DNA from: Leucocoprinus leucothites
Lineage: Eukaryota > Basidiomycota > Agaricomycetes > Agaricales > Agaricaceae
Direction: 5' to 3'
Assembly (NCBI GenBank): GCA_013368445.1
Contig: JAACJO010000014.1
Coordinates: forward strand, 558,001 to 622,000
Length of the DNA: 64,000 bases
How positions within the stretch are numbered: the stretch's first letter is position 1; the number at the start of each line of letters is the position of its first letter. The notes under the pieces were generated by a model. The model was not told the origin of the DNA and did no database searches. It was given only the letters and a program-made list of their open reading frames with translations. The position numbers and the translations under genes are program-made. Below, one piece after another: positions 1 to 11,900 of the stretch.

Positions 1-1500
1 ATCTTCCGCGACGTCTTCATCAGCCAGTTCTCCATTTGCTCACAACAGAATAACTGTTCTATGTGTCGCCGTATCGGTTCAAACCATGTTGCCTGGGGCC
101 CAACTCAAAGCTCCAATACAGCCGACCCTTCCCTCTTTCCATTCGCACTTGCTAATGTCCTGCTCCGCTGGCGCGATGTTCTATCAAATGTACCAGAGTA
201 CTGGACTCATCCGATTTTCTTTCTTGATGGCCCCGGATGTACTCCGACAGGTGTCGATGCCGTTGAAGTTTTGAAATTTTCAAAGGGTCTCCCTTTGGAA
301 GTTTATATTACTCGGAGAGTATTCCCTGGTGACGGTGTGGGATCTGTAGAAGCAGACACAGAGGAAGAAGCGAAACGAATGGATGAAGTGATGGATGCGT
401 TGAAACCCCATTTGACTCGTTGTCAACATATTTTCATACACACTCTCTGCTCATCATCTCTCCCATCACTCCGCCACGATTTCGCTGGCCACTGTCCCTT
501 CCTCACTCAACTTAAACTCGAATGTGAAATCGGCGATGGCGTAAACATCTTTGCTCAAAATCGACCTCTACCCTTCAAAGATTTAATATGCACAGCTTTA
601 TACACACTCTATGTCGACGGTCCTAATTTTCAGGAGATCGCAATGAAAGGACGTAAGTCTTGGTAGAAAGCAGCGCTTGGATTAGCCAAGTCCCTCACCA
701 TCCAAAATCTCACTTAAGCATCTGGCTCCCTAGTCCAATACTCTTCAGCTCTCGAATGTATCGATAAGCACATACTGCCCTACCTCAGTGTCTTATCCTA
801 TCTGATGTGACACTCGACACAAGGTCATCCATAGATTCTCCGGAGGTACCACCAGGCAAACACACATTCAATGCAATGCAGGCACTCGTACTCTCGTCAA
901 TCTCCTTTTCCTTCCTTTCCCACTTCTTCCAATACTCTGATTTCACCGTTTTTGGGGGTTTGTCGGTCATTCGCCTCGAGGAGATGAATATGGGCACATC
1001 CCTTACTTGCTCAGACTCAAGAATTTGTCTCAGCCATGACATTTGATCTCGTTACTCCGTAGATGGAACGCTCAACTCAGCATCATTCATGTCCAGGGTT
1101 TGATGACTATACTCGAAGTGATGCAAAAACCATTTCATTCACCTGCTCCTGGCCCTAGCGCGGCCAATAATCTCTCTCTTCCGAAATGACGCATTGCTGC
1201 CCTAGCATCCGCATACTCACCCTCTTGAACTGCACGAATTTCACACCTGCGGCGCTCAATGCAATGGTTAAGGAGAGGGATCGTGTTTCTTGGTTCAATA
1301 ACGACCCCATTGGCCGGTCAGAGCTATCGGAGATGTTCCAGCGCCGACTGGTGATCAGAGGTGAGAGTTTGAACGTACCCCCATCCTTTCGGATTCCGGG
1401 GTGGGGTGAAGGGTGAGAACAAAAGCAGTGGATTTGTATTGCACTTTTCCGGGATGATCGTAACATTGAACGTTGAACCCCTGTATTCAATTCTGACCAT
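1..1500 (+). CDS. F-box/LRR-like protein, 5' end outside window, possibly degraded
   Basis: The reading frame is open from base 1 and already inside the protein. The residues IFRDVF at the edge look like the end of an F-box core, and RWRDVLSNVPEYWTH about 45-65 residues later is the pattern that follows an F-box in many agaricomycete proteins. The first frame closes at 666; a donor-like CGTAAGT lies at 653-659. Further pieces in other frames look coding (ILSDVTLDT near 800-830; a leucine-rich piece at 1186-1416). I could not join these into one clean model, so the gene may be intron-rich or decayed. The family supplies substrate receptors for SCF ubiquitin ligases; the target is unknown. Confidence 0.42.
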
Positions 1501-1523
1501 TCCTTATCCTCCAGCCGACTCAC

Positions 1524-3049
1524 AGGGGATTGGTCCCGCGTTTTGATATCAAAAAGCCTTCTAAAGTATGGTCCTCAACTTCTCGTCGCGCCCGCAGTCT
1601 TCGCCCAATTGCTGAGAGTCCATAGCATACAGGTGATCAAAGAGGCTGGATAAATCCTCACCCGAATGCTGCTCAATCACGTCGTCGGTGTCCATAGAGG
1701 GCCCTGAACTCTCTCACTTATAGATAGTAGTATTTGGGCTTCGGGCCGCTATGGATCTAGCGCTACATGCGAGAACTGAAAATTGTTCACAACAATCGAA
1801 CAGTGCATTCCCGTGGCACAGATATGCTAGTATGACGATCATCCCCCGGAAGCCTGCTTGAAAGACAATCTCCCGAGAAGGTGAGTTTGTATTCATTCCT
1901 CGCCGTGCGATGCAATCACAACAGCTACGCCCAGGTTGAAGCATGCACTTGAAAGATTTTTGAATGAAAAGCCAGCATTATATTTCCCGATTTCTGCTCA
2001 CAATCTGGTCCTCGGACCGAGGCTCCGCGGCACAAAATAATGCCTTAAGACATATATATCTTGAGTCCTGCATGCTGGCACTTGCGAGTTCCTGATTGTT
2101 TGATGTGTATGGATGTATGTATACGCTCCAACCGACTTGACTCACACAGATGCTGCGAAATTCGGGACCCTCCTGGTGGTATGGCTATGTATTAGCTATC
2201 AGACGAGAGGTTGGTTTCTCCGTGCCGCTCGCAGTGTATTTTCCTCGTCAAGAGTTCGACAGGGTGTCTCTTGGCTACGTGATTTCCTATTTCTGGGTCA
2301 ACTACAGTAACGTGCTATCGTGTTGTCATTTATTGGTTTCATATAGCATATTCCAGGAGCCTTGTCTAGAGTGACCATGAAAACAACGCTTAGGCAGCGC
2401 TACTTCAATGCATCTGAGTCGTGAAGCTCACAGGCATACAGTACGACACACGACTCCAGTCGCGAATGAGGCCTTAGTTGCGGACTACATCAGCCCGATT
2501 TAGGGTGGTGCGATCCGGTGCGGACGTTTGCTCACCAAAACTCCCACTAGACAATGGCGAAAAAGGCCAAATCTTGGATCAATCCTCGCTGGAAATCAGG
2601 GGCCTTTAAATCCACTATCCTGTTGCATGTCACCCAATCAACCTTTATTTATTGACTGATCTGCCAACGTATGAATTCCAACAGTCTCGCTCTCCCTTCC
2701 CTCGGTGACCACTCCTGTTCTCGTTTACTCTCCTACTGCCTCACCGTGCCATCTGCTCAATGAAGATTATATTTTATATCCTCCGCAAATTGTGTTTATG
2801 TCATGAATCCCGAATTGACAATGGTCCAGTAGCTCTTCCTATCCTCAGAATCCATATATCGTAGTGCTCACTAGACAGCACGATCAGATGACTTCCAACC
2901 CAGCCACCAACCATCTCCGGAGGGAAATGACCCGTACAACCACAGTAGATCTCAGTTGGTCCATTTAACTGGTAAGCATTGACACTTCCTATCTTGGTTC
3001 CTAAGCTTAGTGTTCGATCGTACTTCACTCAGCTCTGACCAGACCTAGT
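1524..3049. other. Region without a recognised gene
   Basis: Only short open frames on both strands, with no recognised domain and no consistent exon series. A short GTATG-type repetition lies near 2107-2121. It may hold upstream exons of the P-loop fragment that follows. Confidence 0.4.
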
Positions 3050-3060
3050 AGTAGTGACTC

Positions 3061-3717
3061 GGATGATCAACTTGATACTCCTCAACTTCAGGAGGGCTCA
3101 CCGGCGAATGGATTCTTCAGTGACAGTCACCATATTGTCATTAATAATCCAAACTTCTACTTCTTGAATGCACACGGTGACCAAGTAAGCGGTACAAGCA
3201 AATTTAGGATTTGTGGCAAACACTCTAACCTGAAGTCTGGGTAATAGCGATGAAATGGATCGTCCCCGCATCCTCATTGCTCACCACAACGTTACACACT
3301 CGATAGTATTGGCTCCCAAAATATATAGAAATTGGCTAGATGTTCAAATTTGGCTGAAATGGGCCTGCCTACGCAGGAAAATCCACAGTTATCCACGCCC
3401 TCAAGGAGACAAAGTTGTCAGACGAAAATAATAATCCTCCAAGATACACTAGCAAGCTGAACATTGCCATTTCTTGGCCTCTCACAGTAAAGCATTGCTA
3501 TACGACAGATCCCAGCGCTCTCCCTACTGCCGTGGATCTCGCAGACGCTAAGTTAAGATCGATCAATGCTTCTTATATGAAGTTTAAGGTCAGGGGTGAC
3601 TCTTTGGCCCTCCTAATATTGCACGTGCCAGATCTAGTCAGAGTTCCTGAAGTCACCTTGCTTGTCAAGGTACCCCCTGGGGGTAATTTCGAGATAGGGA
3701 TCTATAAGAGGAAGTAG
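3061..3717 (+). pseudogene. Probable NLR-like (P-loop NTPase) gene fragment
   Basis: At about 3060-3185 one frame reads FFSDSHHIVINNPNFYFLNA followed by HGDQ. This resembles the short motif that precedes the NTPase domain in many agaricomycete NLR-type proteins. At 3361 a second frame opens with GPAYAGKSTVIHALKE, a Walker A P-loop of the form GxxxxGKST, and stays open to a stop at 3717 (about 118 residues). No Walker B or downstream repeats are visible, and a stop lies in frame just before the P-loop, so exons are missing or decayed. A TIR element sits 205 bp downstream. The NLR-like call is an inference from these two motifs; an unrelated small P-loop protein is possible. Confidence 0.42.
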
Positions 3718-3921
3718 AATAAACAAGTGTAAATCTGGTAGCCAGTCTGCTACCCCCCAATTGCTTGGACCATGTCAAAAACAAATAACTGTCAACGAAG
3801 TCCACAGCCGCATGAACATATTTTACGAACATGCACACCGCAAGCAAGGTCGCAGCCGTGGCTTCACTACGGCCTCTAGTATTTCATGAGAGTCTTAATA
3901 TCGAGCGATTCCTCTGGTGTA

Positions 3922-3960
3922 CAGTCGAGGACACTTAAAATCGACTAGTTTAGTTTAAGT
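3922..3960 (+). repeat. Left terminal inverted repeat
   Basis: Pairs with 4729-4767 on the opposite strand. Both share the core TCGAGGACAC and TCGACTAGTTTAGT, with isolated differences. Confidence 0.8.
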
Positions 3961-3973
3961 AGGATTTCTCACG

Positions 3974-4100
3974 ATCGGTTCGATAAAATTGCACGGCACC
4001 TTGGCATGAAACTCAGATTGATTTTAGACACATTTTAGCATGGTTTTTTTTTTTTTTCGCAATTTTCCTATGGCCTTTTGGTCACTGCCAAATATTTTCG
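3974..4100 (+). repeat. Internal direct repeat, copy A
   Basis: Contains ATCGGTTCGATAAAATTGCA and, further on, a poly-T run and CACTGCCAAATATTTT. Copy B shows the same order of blocks. Confidence 0.6.
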
Positions 4101-4489
4101 GAAATCTGCAGCAACATAAATAGGGAAATACTGTTCCACTTATGGCCTCAAGATTTATTATTGTTTGCCAGAAAACTGACCGATATCATTCCGCTTACGA
4201 TATGCCCATTGGCAACTTTCTCTGCTTGATTAATACAATAAGCACTCATAAGTTGTCGCGAGCGCCTGATAAAGCGCCTGATGACATCAACTCTGTAGAT
4301 GCCGAGTGCCTCTTATTTTCCTTCCTCAAAAGTCATCTCTTGAGGCTGCCTATAGAAGTATTTACACCAGCTCCAATACTTATTAGAATACCAATAGTCG
4401 GTACTAGTCTTCTTTCATGCTCTCTTTTTGGGTGGTATGGAGCCATGAGAATATTCTCATTGATTATTTTTATTATTGAAACATGCAAT

Positions 4490-4607
4490 ATCGGCTCGAT
4501 CAAATTGCACGACATCTTGGATTCAGACATAGACTATCAGGAGGAGTCGATTCCGCATGTTTTCTGAATTTTCTTATCGTTTTTTTGACCTACTGCCAAA
4601 TTTTGGG
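4490..4607 (+). repeat. Internal direct repeat, copy B
   Basis: Contains ATCGGCTCGATCAAATTGCA and, further on, a poly-T run and CTACTGCCAAATTTTG. It lines up with copy A about 515 bp upstream, in the same orientation. Confidence 0.6.
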
Positions 4608-4728
4608 GCCATTTACTTAAATGCCAATTTCCGGAACAATTTCTTTGATAGAAATTTATAAGTCGGGGCTCATTCGAGAGCCCTTGATGAGATTTATCGT
4701 TTGGCGGTATTTTCATCTAAGTCCTATT

Positions 4729-4767
4729 ACTTCGACTAAACTAGTCGACTTTAGGTGTCCTCGATTG
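4729..4767 (-). repeat. Right terminal inverted repeat
   Basis: Reverse complement of the left end with few mismatches, followed directly by the flanking TA. Confidence 0.8.
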
Positions 4768-5164
4768 TAGCTCACCCAGGGCCAAGCCGTACTTAACTTC
4801 TCACTCCACATATTGAGGCCCTCTTATACCACTCCTCGTCCGCAGCAATCCTTCCCTTAAGCTAAGATCCATGAGGTTATAACATAAACGTCAGGTAAGC
4901 GATGGTCATATTGCAATGAATGAATGCAACTATGGCCCCGTACCATCCTAGAAACATGCCTGCCTGGCCCTAGGCAATCGATGAGAAGGTACATTTTAAT
5001 TTCACTGCTCGACTTTAGTTGTGTTACAGATGGAATAGTGTACAAATATCAATTGTCTGCATTCGTCATATTCAGTGTTGACCCGCGTATCTTGATAAAT
5101 CATGAGCACATGAACACTCATCGACTCCTGAATATTTGGGACAAAGGGCGTGACTACGTACGGT

Positions 5165-5772
5165 TTAGATCGACACTTGACGGTTGTCGCTGCCTAGGCG
5201 ACGGGCAAGGTCCGAATCCGGGGGAGAGCCAGACACAGCAGCGGAGCTCCTTGCGATCGCAGTAAGGTCGAGTTCTGAGTTGCATTATATGACCCAGGTT
5301 AATATAAGAACCCATCGAGAGTGGATGATACGCACGATCGCTCTTCTTGAATGCGTTCTTCCTGAGCTTTCTGGCGTTCTCTCTGTCTTCTTCGGTAACG
5401 GCGCTGCTGGAAACACTGGTTCCACTGGTACTGCGCTCCATCGGCGGTTTAGATGAGGCCTCTGATGATCCAGCTGGGGATTGTGGGTGGGTGGCTAGTC
5501 GATACATCTTAGCTCCCGTTCTTGAACTAAGACAAGATGGAGAAAGCACCTTCTGACCCTGCATTGTTTGTGCTCGCCTCCTTTTTATCTTCTTCAAGTT
5601 CGAGTTCTTCATCGTCCTGGGCGGTCGACTCGAGGAGCTGCTCATCGTCAAGACTCCCCCAATTGTGGCCCCCTGCACCGCCCTTACGGAGACCAGGGTC
5701 CAGACCAGTGCGAGATTCAGAGCGATCTCTGTTGAGAGCGCGAGGATATGATGCACGCTCAGTGCGAGTCAT
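5165..5772 (-). CDS. HABP4/SERBP1 (Stm1-like) ribosome- and mRNA-associated protein
   Basis: Three exons: 5772-5550, 5494-5336 and 5274-5165. The introns are 55 and 61 bp with GT..AG ends, and the total is 163 residues. The start is the ATG before TRTERASYPRALNRDRSES. The N-terminal third ends in RKGGAGGHNWGSL, the glycine-rich signature of the hyaluronan/mRNA-binding family. An acidic stretch (DDEELELEEDKKE) follows. The second exon ends in TEEDRENARKLRKNAFKK and the third reads DLTAIARSSAAVSGS, both usual for the short fungal members. The family binds ribosomes and mRNA in the cytoplasm and is linked to stored ribosomes; the role here is inferred. Splicing restores one open frame from two separate ones, which supports the model. 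Confidence 0.85.
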
Positions 5773-6975
5773 GTTGGAATACAGCAACGGTTGGTAAGTA
5801 CGGGATGAGATGGAGTCAGTGATAGGAGCGAAGCAGGTGAGGTGCCATTTATATGCCGGAATTTCGCGGGCGAGAGACCAAAGGTGAATTGGTGGTGCGA
5901 GCGCCAACGTCTCGTGACCCTCATACCGAGAACCCCTTCCATTCCATTCACAGACCTTTCTGGAGCTTCTGTATTTCCCATGAGGTCAACTCTCTGCCAG
6001 GATCATATGTCTTCAGGTCCAGGCCTTGTGCAGACGTGTTGGTATCAGCTGTGTACTGTAGCTGACTTTGACTCCTATGTACCCCTTGCAGATAAGAATG
6101 TGGGGAAACGTGGGAAAACACGTCATAATCGCTCGGTTGGCCCCGTGACAGGGACCAAATGATGATCGAGATTAGACCAAAGCACCTCTCCCTTGTGACC
6201 TGGAATTAAGTATTTAAAGGTTGGTGGTGATTACTATTTTCCACACTACGATTCTTTGCATTCCACAGCAAGTACTAAAACACAGGTGTCTACCTATACC
6301 GGTCTCTCCCCCATGGAACGTAGTACTCATTTCTTGCCTGTAATGAAGCATTCCCAATTCATCTTGCGTCTGCGCTTTCTGGCTAACACTCGAAATGAAA
6401 ATGACCGATGGAAATCCAATCTTACCAGCATAACAGAGGCCAATGGGTTTGCTCGCAATAACTTATTAAGACCTAACAAACACTTCGGAAATTGCCAGTG
6501 TCGCTACTCAAGCAATCTGGCCCCATTCGAGTGCCTGTACCTCACGGAGCCGGAAAGCTCTCACTCATCCCCAGAGTTGGCGGCGTTATGCGAAAAGTCG
6601 AAGCACTCTTCCTATAATTGCTTGATTCCTCCAGAATAGGATCGAAAGGTGTGGCTTCTGAAGGCGTAATTTCGGCGAGGACCTGTCAGCGCTGTGTTGC
6701 TTTCAACAAGCCTGGTCTCTCAGCGCGTTTTCGTAACGCAGCACCCTAGATTCTGATGGTGCATGCTCCTCATTTTGTGTGAATTATACCTCCCACTCGT
6801 TACTGAAGTATTGATGCATGATACCCGACACCACCATGACTACGACCCTTTCCATGAAGGATTGTCACCATCAAGCATTGCACCAATTTCTGATTCATAT
6901 AGGCGACTCGATGCACTGGGAAAGATATAATAGACAACAAGGCTTTCTGTACATTGAAAATGGCATTGGTTATAC
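5773..6975. other. Intergenic region with no supported gene
   Basis: Contains a frame at 6256-6639 (127 codons) that lacks an ATG start and has no recognised domain. A TATTTAAAG box lies near 6210. The stretch near 6650-6970 holds nothing recognisable. Confidence 0.4.
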
Positions 6976-8558
6976 CTATAAGTCGCGTATATCTACGGAC
7001 TGATTAACTTGGTTCCATATGTCTACTTCGTATGTCCAATCCGCCACAGAATCCTCTTTATCAAGCTGCCTATCTTCATCTGAGTGTTCGCCGTCTTCAT
7101 CCCCAGCGGAGTGCCAATCTATTAGCTCCGTACATGTTGTGAAGGATCGAGGTAGGACATTACACGGGAGAGGTGATGTGAAATCGTCTTGACGCTCGGC
7201 CTCATTTTGGTCGTTGTCAAGTTGCATATCAAAGCTCGTAAGCAGGTCTTGGAAATACTGTTTTCTGGTTTGTGTTCCTAAGCCCATTGAGTCCAGGCAT
7301 TGTCGAATAGTTGATTGCTTGAGGGCCATAGTATCATCCTAGAGCGAAAGATGGTAAGTCCAGTTTAGGACGATTCGGAGAGTCATTCTCGCCTTGTGAT
7401 ATCCTTGATGCCAGACTTTGAGAGATCCTTTCATTGCCTTGTGCCCCTCTTGAAGGACCACCGCACGGCAGACAACATCTGAGACGAAGTCGCGCGTCAT
7501 GTCAGCTAGTAGGTCAACGACGTTCGAGTTTATATCTTCTGTTCCATCCAATAGCTTCTTGTCGTACAAGCCGATGTGGAACCTAGCATCTGGCCGTCAA
7601 TCCATCGACCATATTGTCCTAAGAGACAAGCATACCTCAGAAAGTTTCGGAGATTTGGTACATGAATGAGTTTGGTCGTATTTTCCGAAGAGCCATCCGT
7701 ATGGGAGGGAGATCGTGGACGGCCGGATGTCAGAGGGTCAGCTTGCAGTTCGTCTACAAAAATTGTCATATCTTCAGGGTCCGGAGCCTCTGGGAGCGCA
7801 TTCTTCGAGAGTTTGCGATTCGTTTTTTCGGGTAGTAAGTGCTTATGAATCTTCCTTCGCCGTCCAGGTCTGAGCAATGAGATGGTGGTGTTAACCTCTT
7901 CTCCACTTTTCTTTGCTCGTATACGCCTCATACAAACGCGCTTCTGATAGCGACGACGAGAGATCAGTGAGAGCTCCCGTAATTTTGTGCCCCTTTCAGC
8001 ATCTGACCTACGCCAATGCCCGTCGTAAGTCTAGATCTACATTCGAGGAAGCGGGGCTACTGGAACTCACGGTGAGTATTCAGCGTCAAGCGCCGAGCCT
8101 GCCACATTTTCATTTTCGAAGGAACGCTGTAGTATCCGACGAGATGCCTGCTTCCTTGAGTTGTTTTCACGAGTTTGCAGCGACCGCGCTTGATTTTCTT
8201 CCCAGGAGACCCAGCTGTTCGACATCTCGTGGGCGATGGGAACTCTATTGCCATCATTGGACGACTGTCTCCCAACGAGTTTCGAGTTGTCGTCAAGTAG
8301 GTCCAGGTATTCCACTACGTCTAGGACATTTTTCGTTCTTATGCAAGCCGAAATAAGGTCTGGACGAAGTCGCGAGTGTATCGCAAGTGCGTGAAAGAAT
8401 ATATTGATCTCGTCGTATGTCCATAGGACGGAGCCAACAACTTGATTTTCTGTCCGTTCCTCAGGAAATGCGGCCCTTTGAAGATAGACTTGCGTTTCTT
8501 GAAGGTGTCGGTCGAAAATGCTGGAGTAAACATCTGGGTCGAGTTCTTTTGGAGGCAT
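6976..8558 (-). CDS. SANT/Myb-domain protein resembling RNA polymerase I factor Rrn5
   Basis: Four exons: 8558-8071, 8007-7636, 7582-7393 and 7338-6976, giving 470 residues. Near residues 40-100 lies LWTYDEINIFFHALAIHSRL followed by RPDLISACI, a SANT-type helix pattern that resembles Rrn5, a subunit of the RNA polymerase I upstream activating factor. The second exon is basic and reads LRELSLISRRRYQKR. The third carries a helical stretch (VVDLLADMTRDFVSDVVCRA) that could be a histone-fold-like segment. The C-terminus is acidic. The third intron appears to use a GC donor. The start is the first ATG of the SANT-bearing frame, and an upstream exon cannot be excluded. The Rrn5 name is an inference from the SANT segment; another nuclear SANT protein is possible. 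It is divergent from the 5-phosphatase gene, 380 bp away. Confidence 0.6.
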
Positions 8559-8818
8559 CGTCCAGGTTTCGGAGGCTTGGGCGCAGAGGATCCATCACCC
8601 TCGTTAAGTCGGGGATTTTTATATGGCGTATCTAATCGGAGCTCGATAAAGGGGTGACGTTCTGTACTTAAGGTTAAGCTTTCTTCGCTTGACTTGAAAT
8701 CCGTCAAGGCTCAACCAATGCCGTAGAGATGAATGATTAGGCGAACCCCAAGACACTGCATGTCGTTTACTCTGGAAGTACGGAGTAGTCTGCATTTCGG
8801 AGTGGTGGCCAGCAGTCG

Positions 8819-8828
8819 TATATAAAAG
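8819..8828 (+). promoter_or_regulatory. TATA box of the 5-phosphatase gene
   Basis: TATATAAAAG, about 110 bp upstream of the ATG at 8939, in the divergent interval between two genes. Confidence 0.5.
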
Positions 8829-8938
8829 TGAACAGTTGCCGAAGAGTTCGAAGTTCACGCTGAACTTCCCACGCCTGCAGGGCCTTCATTTATTCGTCAG
8901 GGGTCTGTTCTTACACTTCGCTACAACTCCATGTCACC

Positions 8939-11900
8939 ATGAGTTCCTTTTACAATGTTATCAACTCCTCCTTGCGGGCAACGGAAAATGCTACTGTTAC
9001 AGTAGACTCGCTCGTTTTGCCAAATCTTCCTGCTAGTGCTTTGTCAAGCATCGACACTTCCGACAATTGGCGCGATCGACGAGTCCTAACTGTAGTGTCA
9101 CATAAAGACGAATGGGCGCTCAGCGAGGAAGGCGCGTACGTTAGCGAATGTCAGATTTTCTTCTGACAGCGCGTTAACATTTTAAGCAGCCTCTATGTTT
9201 ATAAGCTTAGGCCTTCGCTGGACTCGTCGACTTACACCCCTGAGCTAGTAACTATTTATCCAATCTATGACAAATTCGCGATCGTCATGAGCCAAATGCG
9301 CCGAAACACCCTTGATCTCGGCACAGCCGACACCAAAGCCGTCCTTGACCAGCCACGTTCTGGTTTGTGTCCCGCTGCAAACCAAGACTACATCTATGAA
9401 TATAACACTGCTCAGGGTTTAGTTTGACCATAACCCCAGCTGGGGGACAGTCCAAGAGTCATGGAACACCGACTTTTTACGCGACCGATATCCAGAGCCT
9501 CAGTATTCTGGTTGCGGAGTGCAAGCGGCTGAGAGATGTGGCAGGTTGGTCCACGTTCCTCTGTAATGATGAAGTTCTAACTGGGGTATTTCAACCAACA
9601 GAAGTTGTGGATCCAGATGCTGTCAGTGTTTCACAGTCAACGTCGCATTTCAACTGGTTACACCCCTACATTTCCAAACCAACTCATTTATCGCTTTGTC
9701 AGTCATCCAGTTTCGTACCTGCATCGTCCTTCATTGCTAACATGAGGGGATTAGTAGTGTCTTCAATACCACCCGACCTTCGGACTATGAACAAACCTCT
9801 CACTGAACGGTTACCTCCTGCGAGCGCTGGACATCCCGGAGACGATGCTTCGGTCATACAACTCTTACGGGATGAATGGATTAGAAGCAAAGCACGATCT
9901 TCAGTCAGGCAGGGTACACGAGACCTTTCGTTGCGTGTAGGAACTTTCAATGTGAATGGCAAAATGCCTTCCCAAGATCTGTCCTCATGGATTCAAGGTA
10001 CTATGGCATCGACCTCGTTATCTCAAATCACAGCCTCGTCTCCGACTCCCTTTGAAGACATGGCGTTAAACAAGAGTGAGGTCTATTCATCTGATCTTGT
10101 GCTCGAGCCTTGATGTTCCCTCAATCTAGGTGAATCAAAAATCTCGTTAGGATCCACAGCTGCAACCACTTTGATTGCAGAATCTGCAGACGCTGACTCT
10201 GATACCAGTCCCGACATACTTGTCCTTGGCTTCCAAGAGCTTGACCTTTCTACGGAAGCTCTCATATACTCTACGGGTACGGCTAGAGAAGATGCCTGGT
10301 GCATGGCTATTTTTGCTGCTCTCGGAGAAAAGGCCGTACAATACGAAAAGGTTACTCATTAGATTTCAGAGTGCATTCCTATCCGCTTATTGTCACACTT
10401 TATATAGTTGACCTCAAAGCAACTTGTTGGCATGCTCATTGTCATCCTGGTGAAAAAATCCCTCAAAGAGTACTTTGGAGACATCCAGGCTACATCCGTT
10501 GGGTCCGGTATCCTAGGCCTGATGGTATGCGCCCAACCATTTTCGCCTCCTGCACCTGTCTTGACCAATTCTGAAAGGGTAACAAAGGAGCGACGGCTAT
10601 ACGCCTCACTTTCACGCCTCCTCTCGGCGCTGGAGGCAAGCCTGAAGCATCTTCCAGCACCACCCAATCCCATGAAGACGATAGCGACGGCAAAAAGGCG
10701 GCCGCTCTGACGCTTACTTTCGTGAATGCTCACCTAGCAGCATTCGATGAAATGGTCGAGAGACGTAATCAGGAATTCCATGAACTATCAAGGAGGCTCA
10801 TGTTCGGAAGGGAATTAAATGAAACTGAGCCTGCTGTTTACGAGGACGAATTAGTTGCTCAGGAGAGACTTTTAACCATCAGCCTCTATGAGACGGATGT
10901 CCTATTTTGGATGGTGAATAAGAATTGTACCCTCCTATCCTCCTTTATCAGCTAAAATTAATTTTCAGGGAGGTTGGTTATCGATGCAGCGGTTGGCTTA
11001 GATGTTTACGATTACCTCCAATTTAGACCTCAACTACCGGGTTGATATCCCGGAGTCGGAATTCCGTAAGCTGCTCGCAGAGAAAGAGTGGGATGATCGG
11101 TTGGAAGTCTTGATCCGCTATGACCAAGTGAGTGGGTGGGCTACTTCTCAGTCTGCGGCTAACAAACAATTGTTGTAGCTCAAGAAGTCTATGTCAGACG
11201 CCAAGGCATTCGATGGCTTCCAGGAGCACCGGATTACCTACCTACCGTACGCTAGCCAGCTTCCTCATCAACTTCTTTCGCACTCTTTCTTACCGGAGCA
11301 TTGCCAGTACATATCGGTTTGGTTTGGGCCTGGGCATGGACGAGCTTGGATACGATCAGAAGTAACTATGTTCATTCTCGGTTGGATCGCCTTTGCTCAT
11401 GCATTTGCACGTAGACGGCGGCCTGCTTGGACAGATAGGATCCTTCACCTCCCAAGCACCCTTTGTAATGTAGAACAGCGATCTTACGATAGTTACCCAC
11501 AAATCACAATGAGTGATCACCGCCCAGTTGCTGCCAATTTCTCGTTGAATGTAAGTTTCGTCTGTTCCGAGGATGATTATTCAGACTCGCTGATTCAAAA
11601 TCTAGTTTGATCTGTATGAGAAGTCGGATTACGAGGCAGCTGTCAGGCGACTCTATCACGAGGTTCATGACTTGGATGGTTCGCATGAGAGACCGGCAAT
11701 TAAAGTAGAGCAAAGTTTCCTGGATTTCGGTCAGATTAGGTGAGTGCTCGAGAGTGAAGTTGCACTGGTGCTGATGGCAAGGAGGTATAAAACACGTTGC
11801 ACCAAGAAAGTCGTCATCGAAAACATAGGCAAGGTGAGTAAAATTTGTGTTTGTCTCACCATGATTCGAGCATTGGAAATAGATCCCTTGCGCTTGGAGA

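Larger units (their letters stand above)
3922..4767. mobile_element. 846-bp terminal-inverted-repeat element (Tc1/mariner-like, non-autonomous)
   Basis: The left end begins CAGTCGAGGACACTTAAAAT after a TA dinucleotide. The right end, read on the minus strand, begins CAATCGAGGACACCTAAAGT and is also flanked by TA. The two ends match over about 35-40 bp with few mismatches. A TA target site and CA-starting inverted repeats fit the Tc1/mariner superfamily. No DDE transposase is visible. The one long interior frame (4142-4567, 141 codons) matches no family I recognise. The interior holds two imperfect copies of a block of about 120 bp and a poly-T run near 4042-4057. It is AT-richer than its surroundings. 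Confidence 0.75.

Noticed and set aside
6256..6639. 127-codon plus-strand frame
   Set aside because: It lacks an ATG start and has no recognisable domain.
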